Of a DNA stretch of 36,291 bases, positions 31,434-36,291 are shown one piece after another (position 1 is the first letter of the stretch; every line of letters begins with the position of its first letter). The notes under the pieces were generated by a model. The model ran no database searches and was not told the origin of the DNA. It was given only the letters and a program-made list of their open reading frames with translations. The DNA lies in assembly GCA_046727175.1 (NCBI GenBank), contig JBKPCD010000231.1, positions 1-36,291 on the forward strand, in the 5' to 3' direction. Position numbers and translations under genes: made by a program. Source of the stretch: JBKPCD01 sp046727175. GTDB taxonomy: Bacteria; Acidobacteriota; Vicinamibacteria; Vicinamibacterales; 2-12-FULL-66-21.

Positions 31434-33677
31434 CTACCGCGCGGGTGCGCCGAGGATTCGTTCCCCGCCCGCGGCGATGAAGGCGCTCGCCGCCGCGCGT
31501 TGAAACGCGTCGGCGCGCTCGAGCAGTCTGCGGAAGTCGGCGCGACCGCGCAGCGAATCGAACCACGGGTCTCTCGCGAGCGCGGGCTGGCCGCAGTAGC
31601 CTCGTTCGACCGAACGCGACAAGAACTCCAGCGCGCGATCGTCGTCGCCGATCCTCGCCAGCACGCGGCCGCAGTAGAACATCGCTTCCGGATCGAACAC
31701 TGCCGTTGACGCGAACAAGTCCTTCACAACCTCCCGGGCCTCGTCGCGCTGGCGTTGGAGGGCGCACCTGACGACCCGGCAGAACTTTGCTTCGATCGTC
31801 CCCGCCAGCCGCGCCTCGTCGCGCTCGAACGACGCGACTGCCTCGTCTTCTCGACCCATCGACGCGAGGATGATTCCATCGAGCAGCTCGCTCGGATTCG
31901 CCTCTTCGAGCGCGCGGGTGTAGTCCCCCTTCAACCAGAGCGTATGGACGACGCCAGTCCGCATGCGGCGGTCCAGACGACGTATCTGTTCGTGCGCGGC
32001 GACGGATGCCTCGAGCATGCCGCAGTAACGGCACGCCTGCACGAGCCCGAGCAGCAGATGCGGATCGGACGGATGCTGACGCGTGCGCTCGAGCAGCCGC
32101 ACGAGCGCCTCGCGCGAGCGGCCCAGCTCCATGTCCAGCTGCGCCATGTAGGTAACGGCGATCGAGAGGTCCGGGGCGAGATCGAGGGCTCGCTGCAGCG
32201 CCTCGGCCGCGCGATCGGAGTCGCTCACCGGGTCCGCACTGATCGAATACTTCGCCATCACGCGATAAAGGCGTCCGAGCTTCGCCCAGGCGGGCGCGTA
32301 CTTCGGATCTTCTGCCAGCGCCTGCTCGTACAGCTCACGCGCGCGGTCCCATGTGCGCGGCTCGATTGCAAACTGGTTGGCGCGGAGGAACAGCTCGTGC
32401 GCGCGTCCGACCGGCGCGTGCTCCGGCGTCTTGCGACGCGGGCCGAGCGACGCGCTCACCGATTCGACCACCCGGCTCGCCAGATCGTCCTGAAGCTGGA
32501 AGAGATTCTCGAGGGTAGCCGTGAGCGTGTGGGACCACAGAAGCCTGCCGCCGGGGACCTCGAGCAACTGCGCGGTGATTCGGATCTGGTCGCCTGACCG
32601 AAGCGCCGTTCCGGTCACGACGAGATCGACATCGGCCTCCGCGGCCAGCATCGACAGGTCCGGCTTGTTCTCCACGTATCGGTTTGCGGTGAGGCTCGAT
32701 CGAACGACCAGCGTGTCGTTTCCGGTCAGCGACGCGCTCACGGCATCGGCAAGGCCGAACGGAAGGAAGTCGATCTCCGGATCGGGGCGAAGCAGCCGGA
32801 ACGGCAGGACGATGAGCCGGCGGATTGGCTCCGCGCCGACAATGGCTCCGGAATCCGAGAAACGCAGCGCCGCGCGAAGATCCTGCGCCATCGATGCCGC
32901 GTCGGGATAACGCTCGTCGGGATGGCGCGCGAGCGCCTTTTGAATGACGCGATCGATCGCCACCACGGCCGCCGATCCTCCCAGTGCGGGTGGGCGCTCC
33001 GAGAGTACGCGCGCCAGCATTTCCGCGGCCGTTGGCGCATGGAAGGGTGCCTTACCGGATAACATCTCGAACAGCATCGCGCCGACCGCGTACAGGTCGC
33101 TGCGCGCATCCACCGTCTGACCCAGAATCTGCTCGGGTGACATGTAACCTGGCGTGCCGAGCACGACACCGGGCAGCGTGAGCATCGGCAGCGTGCGATC
33201 CGTATCCGTCTCGACAGGACGTGCAAGGCCGAAGTCGAGCAGCTTGACGCCGTGCGGGGTCAGGTAGACGTTCGAGGGCTTCAAATCGCGGTGCAGCAGG
33301 CCATGGGCGTGCACCGCTTCGAGTGCTGACAACGAGCCGAGAGCGACCTGCGCCGCGTCGGGCGCTGAGAGCGGACCGCGCTGCAGCCGCTCGCCCAGCG
33401 ATTCTCCCTCGAGGCGCTCCATCGCGATGAACAGCGCATCGTCGTCCTCGCCGATTTCGTAGATGTGACAGATGTTCGGATGGCTGAGAGAACCGGCTGC
33501 CCGCGCTTCGCGCCAGAAGCGTTCGCGCGCCTGCGAGTCCTGAAGGGCGGCGCGAATCATCTTGATCGCGACCGTGCGGCCGAGGCGTTCGTCCAGCGCC
33601 TCGTAGACGAGCCCCATCCCGCCTTCGCCCAGACGGCCGGTGATCTTGTACCGTCCGATTTTGTCGCGTACTTCCAT
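31434..33677 (-). CDS. Serine/threonine protein kinase with TolB-like and TPR regions
   Basis: The 747-residue protein has three parts. Residues 8-275 are a Hanks-type kinase with GEGGMGLVY (17-25), Lys39 in VAIKMI, the catalytic loop HRDLKPSN (129-136), DFG (148-150) and GTPGYMSPEQ. Residues about 285-420 (RRLIVLPFRLLRPDPEIDFLPFGLADAVSASL ... ITAQLLEVPGGRLLWSHTLTATLENLFQLQDDLASRV) resemble the TolB-like/FlgO-type domain often found in CadC-type regulators. Residues about 430-747 are TPR-like helices (RARELYEQALAEDPKYAPAWAKLGRLYRV and later copies). No transmembrane segment is evident, so it is probably cytosolic. The ATG at 33677 is preferred over a GTG at 33689. TAATCCC heptamers lie directly upstream. 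The target is unknown. Confidence 0.93.
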   Translation of the reverse strand: MEVRDKIGRYKITGRLGEGGMGLVYEALDERLGRTVAIKMIRAALQDSQARERFWREARAAGSLSHPNICHIYEIGEDDDALFIAMERLEGESLGERLQRGPLSAPDAAQVALGSLSALEAVHAHGLLHRDLKPSNVYLTPHGVKLLDFGLARPVETDTDRTLPMLTLPGVVLGTPGYMSPEQILGQTVDARSDLYAVGAMLFEMLSGKAPFHAPTAAEMLARVLSERPPALGGSAAVVAIDRVIQKALARHPDERYPDAASMAQDLRAALRFSDSGAIVGAEPIRRLIVLPFRLLRPDPEIDFLPFGLADAVSASLTGNDTLVVRSSLTANRYVENKPDLSMLAAEADVDLVVTGTALRSGDQIRITAQLLEVPGGRLLWSHTLTATLENLFQLQDDLASRVVESVSASLGPRRKTPEHAPVGRAHELFLRANQFAIEPRTWDRARELYEQALAEDPKYAPAWAKLGRLYRVMAKYSISADPVSDSDRAAEALQRALDLAPDLSIAVTYMAQLDMELGRSREALVRLLERTRQHPSDPHLLLGLVQACRYCGMLEASVAAHEQIRRLDRRMRTGVVHTLWLKGDYTRALEEANPSELLDGIILASMGREDEAVASFERDEARLAGTIEAKFCRVVRCALQRQRDEAREVVKDLFASTAVFDPEAMFYCGRVLARIGDDDRALEFLSRSVERGYCGQPALARDPWFDSLRGRADFRRLLERADAFQRAAASAFIAAGGERILGAPAR

Positions 33678-33687
33678 CGATTGAATC

Positions 33688-33708
33688 ACTAATCCCTAAT
33701 CCCTAATC
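33688..33708. repeat. Tandem TAATCCC heptamers
   Basis: Three copies of TAATCCC/TAATC lie 11 bp upstream of the kinase start. Together with a nearby GATTGAATC they echo the array at 796-876, which is also preceded by GATTGAATC. Confidence 0.75.
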
Positions 33709-33748
33709 TAGATCAGCAATCAGCAACCCACGATAGCCAATTTCGATG

Positions 33749-35131
33749 TCAGCGGGACAGGCCACCGATGTCCAAAGTGACCACGGTTGCAATCGGATCC
33801 GGCGCCTGAGAGGGCACGTGGATCGTGAAACCGTCCGCGGATGACGAGGTTTTGAGGCTGGCGCGCGACGCCAGAAGCGTTGCCGACTTAATCGTGCCGC
33901 CGAAGGCCGGAACGGTGAGCGCCCCTGTGGCCGGCCAATCGAAGACGTGAAGATACAGCGTCCCATCCTTGCGCGTCGCGCGGCCCCACGAGAGCTGCGT
34001 CTTGAACGGGCTCGGTCCGGTGTCGTAGATCGCCTCGCTGTTCACGTTCATCCAGCGTCCCATCGCAGCGAGGCGCTCGACGCTCGCACCCGGGATTCGA
34101 CCATCGGCCGTCGGACCGACATTGAGAAGATAGTTGCCGCCCTTGGACACGATGTCGATCAAGTTGCGTATGAGCACCTGTGGTGACTTCCAGTTCTCGT
34201 CGTACGATTTGAATCCCCATGTGTCGTTCATCGTCATGCAGCTCTCCCAGTCGACTCCGGGAAGGCCGGATGCCGGAATCTGCTGCTCGGGTGTGCCGAA
34301 GTCGCCGGAGTAGCTGCGGTCGGTCTTGTTCAGCCCTTCCATGCCCTTGCGACCCTTACCGACCCGATTGTTGATGATGATGTCAGGTTTCAGGCCGCGG
34401 ACGTACTTGTAGAGATCCTGGCCGTCCTCCTCCGTCCACCAGTCCACCCACTCGCCGTCGAACCAGAGCACCGCCGGGTCGTATTTGGAAACGAGCTCTT
34501 TGAGCTGCGCTTTCATGTAGGCGACGTACTCCGGCTTTCGGCCCTCGCGCATCTTCGTTTGACGATGACCCGCGGTTGGATCCTTGTCCGGTGCGTCCAC
34601 GTACTGCGAGGGATGGTGCCAGTCCATGATCGAGTAATAGAACGCGAACTTGACCCCCTGGCGCTTGCACTCGTCGGCCAGTGCGCGCATCGGATCCTGT
34701 TTGTACGGCGTGGCGTCGACAATGTCGTAGTTGCTGACGGCGCTGTCGTACATCGAGAATCCATCGTGGTGTTTCGACGTGATGACGATGTACTTCATTC
34801 CGGCGTCCTTCGCCATCCGGACCCACTCCGCGGCGTTGAACTTGACCGGATCGAAGCGCGTGGCGAACTTCTCGTACTCGGCTCGCGGGATGTTCGCCCA
34901 CGACATGATCCACTCGCCGATCTCTTTCGATCGCTTGCCCTGGTACTCGCCGGCCGGTACGGCGTAGAGTCCCCAGTGAATGAACATGCCGAATCGCGCG
35001 GCGCGCCACCACGCCATACGCGTGTCGGACCGGGTCGACTGGGGATTCTGGCCGGCCACGGTCGTGGTGCTCGCTGCGATTGCGCCAAGAGTCATCAGAC
35101 TCAACAGAGATACAACAGCGCGTCGTTTCAT
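33749..35131 (-). CDS. GH29 alpha-L-fucosidase, secreted
   Basis: The 460-residue enzyme matches family GH29, retaining alpha-L-fucosidases. A signal peptide covers residues 1-28 (KRRAVVSLLSLMTLGAIAASTTTVAG). The barrel shows RFGMFIHWGLYAVPAGEYQG (46-65), YIVITSKHHDGFSMYDS (114-130), FAFYYSIMDWHHP (162-174), the nucleophile Asp225 in VLWFDGEWVDWW, and NYLLNVGPTADG. A C-terminal beta-sandwich follows. The start at 35131 is chosen over a longer frame because that frame runs into the repeat. TACAAT lies 7 nt before this ATG and no strong Shine-Dalgarno sequence is present. Together with the GH51 enzyme it suggests use of plant or microbial polysaccharides. Confidence 0.93.
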   Translation of the reverse strand: MKRRAVVSLLSLMTLGAIAASTTTVAGQNPQSTRSDTRMAWWRAARFGMFIHWGLYAVPAGEYQGKRSKEIGEWIMSWANIPRAEYEKFATRFDPVKFNAAEWVRMAKDAGMKYIVITSKHHDGFSMYDSAVSNYDIVDATPYKQDPMRALADECKRQGVKFAFYYSIMDWHHPSQYVDAPDKDPTAGHRQTKMREGRKPEYVAYMKAQLKELVSKYDPAVLWFDGEWVDWWTEEDGQDLYKYVRGLKPDIIINNRVGKGRKGMEGLNKTDRSYSGDFGTPEQQIPASGLPGVDWESCMTMNDTWGFKSYDENWKSPQVLIRNLIDIVSKGGNYLLNVGPTADGRIPGASVERLAAMGRWMNVNSEAIYDTGPSPFKTQLSWGRATRKDGTLYLHVFDWPATGALTVPAFGGTIKSATLLASRASLKTSSSADGFTIHVPSQAPDPIATVVTLDIGGLSR

Positions 35132-35615
35132 TCCCGCAATTGTAACGGGGACAGCCAACCGGGACAGCCAAAAGGGACAGCCAAAAGGGACACCCAAGGT
35201 TGGATGTCCCTTTTGGATGTCCCGGTTGGCTGTCCGCTAAATCCGATTCGCCCGCTGCGAGCGGCGCAGCGTCACTGCCGCGTGGAGCCCGGGAGTCGAT
35301 CGGACCGTGCCTCGCTTCCGACGCGATGCCGCGACGCGAACGATAGTCAAGCAACGGTTCACTTCCTGGGTCACGCCAATCGGTGTGTGCTCGGAGTGCG
35401 CGTTCAGGCGCGCCGCGCTGGTGAGAAGGGGAAGAAGGATCAGCGTTGGCCGAACGACGATACGTAGGAACACGGTTCGCTGCAGCGCAAGATCGATACC
35501 GGCTCAGCTGGCGTGAATCTCGCGGAACTTGCATGTGCCGTCACCTGACGCCGTTACGATCTCGCGCGCGCGTTGCACATTTGTAAGCGATGAGCGCGAG
35601 CGCAGCAGACCGCAG
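35132..35615. other. Intergenic region with a large hairpin, no gene recognised
   Basis: The 484 bp between the GH29 start and the PIN toxin stop hold the tandem-repeat hairpin at 35147-35235 and the likely GH29 promoter box. In the remaining 380 bp, a - strand frame at 35237-35473 (GTG start) has a weakly signal-like N-terminus (PTLILLPLLTSA), but no ribosome binding site or known motif, and I do not call it a gene. Confidence 0.55.
35147..35235. repeat. Hairpin of tandem 13 bp GGGACAGCCAAAA units
   Basis: The left arm carries four units of GGGACAGCC with AAAA or ACC spacers. The right arm is their reverse complement with three units (GGATGTCCC/GGCTGTCCC). The arms differ by exactly one 13 bp unit, so the structure can slip. 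It meets at CCCAAGGTTGG and stands 16 bp before the GH29 start codon. Confidence 0.8.
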
Positions 35616-36023
35616 TCAGGTCAGCCGCCAGCGTTGGACTAGGCGTGATCGTCGAATGAGTTCGTCGTGAGTCAGAACCGGAATGCGAAGTGCGCGACTA
35701 GTCGCAACGATCACCCGGTTGGCTGGATCACGATGGAACGACGATGGAAGCGCGTCGACTTCGGCCGCCACTTCAGGCGTTATCGGAATCAGCTGCACAG
35801 AGCGCGGGTGAGCTGCAGCATCCAACCAGTCATGAAGGGGCACGTCGAGCGTGAGACGGCGACGCTCGACGAGCATCGCGACTTCCCACAGGCTGATGTC
35901 GCAGAGATAGGGGCGCTCAGTCGCCGGTAGCCGATCGAGTGCGTCGATGACTTTCGCGCCGAGTTGCGGATCCTGATCGACCCACCACACCCACGCGTGG
36001 GTGTCGAGGAGCGGACGCGTCAT
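35616..36023 (-). CDS. PIN domain ribonuclease toxin (VapC family)
   Basis: The 135-residue protein is a PIN-domain RNase of the type II toxin VapC group (PilT N-terminus-like). The acidic metal-binding residues are D7 in LLDTHAWVWW, E47 in SLWEVAML, D99 in FHRDPANRVIVATS and D120 in VLTHD. VapC toxins usually cleave tRNA or rRNA; the target here cannot be predicted. The ATG overlaps the antitoxin stop by 4 nt, the usual arrangement that keeps antitoxin made first. It reads toward the GH29 gene and is not co-transcribed with it. Confidence 0.92.
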   Translation of the reverse strand: MTRPLLDTHAWVWWVDQDPQLGAKVIDALDRLPATERPYLCDISLWEVAMLVERRRLTLDVPLHDWLDAAAHPRSVQLIPITPEVAAEVDALPSSFHRDPANRVIVATSRALRIPVLTHDELIRRSRLVQRWRLT

Positions 36024-36250
36024 CGGAGGGCTTCGATTTCCTTCTCGCCAATGACAGGGCGCAGCGCATCACCGCGCCACCGTACCGTTCGTCGCACACG
36101 CAGCCACGGCTTGTCGTCGACGTCCTCGGCCGGAACCAGGCGTGCGACGACTCGACCGCGTTTCGTGATGGTGATGGACTCGCCTCGCTCGCGCACGCGA
36201 TCGAGCAAGGCGAGGCACTTGGCCTTGAACTCCGCAGCGGCGACCTTCAT
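36020..36250 (-). CDS. Phd/YefM-type antitoxin
   Basis: The 76-residue antitoxin begins MKVAAAEFKAKCLALLDRVRERGESITITKRGRVVARLVP, the Phd/YefM DNA-binding domain, whose N-terminus represses its own promoter. The C-terminal part (about 45-76) is charged and should wrap the PIN toxin. It overlaps the toxin gene by 4 nt (ATGA). There is no Shine-Dalgarno site; the -10 box TAGACT ends 6 nt before the ATG, so the transcript may begin at the start codon. The window ends 41 bp upstream. Confidence 0.92.
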   Translation of the reverse strand: MKVAAAEFKAKCLALLDRVRERGESITITKRGRVVARLVPAEDVDDKPWLRVRRTVRWRGDALRPVIGEKEIEALR

Positions 36251-36285
36251 CTGACCAGTCTATGTGACTAGTCTTCTACGGTCAA
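36251..36285 (-). promoter_or_regulatory. Promoter and probable operator of the toxin-antitoxin operon
   Basis: On the - strand TTGACC (36285-36280) is followed by exactly 17 nt and TAGACT (36262-36257). Two related 8 bp words lie across it: the palindrome GACTAGTC (36266-36273) in the spacer, and GACTGGTC (36260-36253 on the - strand) over the -10 box. Their spacing of 13 bp suits binding by an antitoxin-toxin complex. Confidence 0.6.
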
Positions 36286-36291
36286 CGGAGA

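Noticed and set aside
33681..33708. GATTAGGG repeats as a ribosome binding site for the kinase gene
   Set aside because: The word is not complementary enough to the 16S 3' end and the same repeat occurs after the SDR gene, where nothing starts.
35237..35473. Possible 78-residue secreted peptide on the - strand
   Set aside because: GTG start without a ribosome binding site, only a weakly signal-like N-terminus and an Arg-rich rest without motif.

Overview
The window is one high-GC stretch of bacterial chromosome. No rRNA, tRNA, CRISPR array, prophage or complete insertion sequence could be seen. The content suggests a Gram-negative soil bacterium, probably Acidobacteriota (Vicinamibacteria-like). 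The reasons are an LPS-type family 9 glycosyltransferase, many secreted proteins of unknown function, GH51 and GH29 glycoside hydrolases, a Ser/Thr kinase fused to a TolB-like domain and TPRs, and intergenic gaps full of short tandem words and paired palindromes. This placement is an inference; no marker gene is present.

Layout. 1-6.7 kb: an SDR oxidoreductase, a secreted two-repeat protein, a Tat-type GH51 arabinofuranosidase (- strand), then a divergent galactose-oxidase-like copper enzyme followed closely by a HAF-repeat protein. 6.8-9.2 kb: a palindrome pair, an alpha/beta-hydrolase pseudogene that lost its nucleophile, a secreted protein of unknown function and a small GIY-YIG protein. 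9.3-14.6 kb: PEP carboxylase (ppc) overlapping a GT87 membrane glycosyltransferase, facing a family 9 glycosyltransferase across a 130 bp paired-hairpin element. 14.8-16.5 kb: an ArfB-like ribosome-rescue hydrolase, and a cyclase-family hydrolase overlapping a four-helix membrane protein. 16.6-20.5 kb: a four-gene operon on the - strand (TetR regulator, FtsX-type permease, ABC ATPase, HlyD-type adaptor), with a good promoter, an operator over the -10 box, a second near-identical operator inside the end of tetR, and a 14 bp-stem terminator.

20.6-24.9 kb: two secreted proteins of unknown function, a secreted metallophosphoesterase, a 168 bp element with 30 bp inverted ends, and an amidohydrolase fused to a CYTH-like domain. 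24.9-27.9 kb: glycerol kinase and a secreted M20 peptidase on the - strand, separated by a second copy of the paired-hairpin element. 28.0-31.4 kb: a tight operon of an ATP-grasp ligase, an esterase and argininosuccinate synthase (argG). 31.4-36.3 kb: the kinase/TPR protein, a GH29 fucosidase behind a large tandem-repeat hairpin, and a PIN toxin/Phd antitoxin pair whose promoter and likely operator sit against the antitoxin start codon.

Three patterns cut across the window. Intergenic gaps repeatedly hold two hairpins in opposite orientation (REPIN-like), in at least four unrelated sequence families. Several genes lack a Shine-Dalgarno sequence but have a TAnnnT box 5-9 nt before the ATG, which suggests leaderless transcripts. 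The most specific regulatory signal is the duplicated TetR operator, one copy of which is written into the 3' codons of tetR itself.
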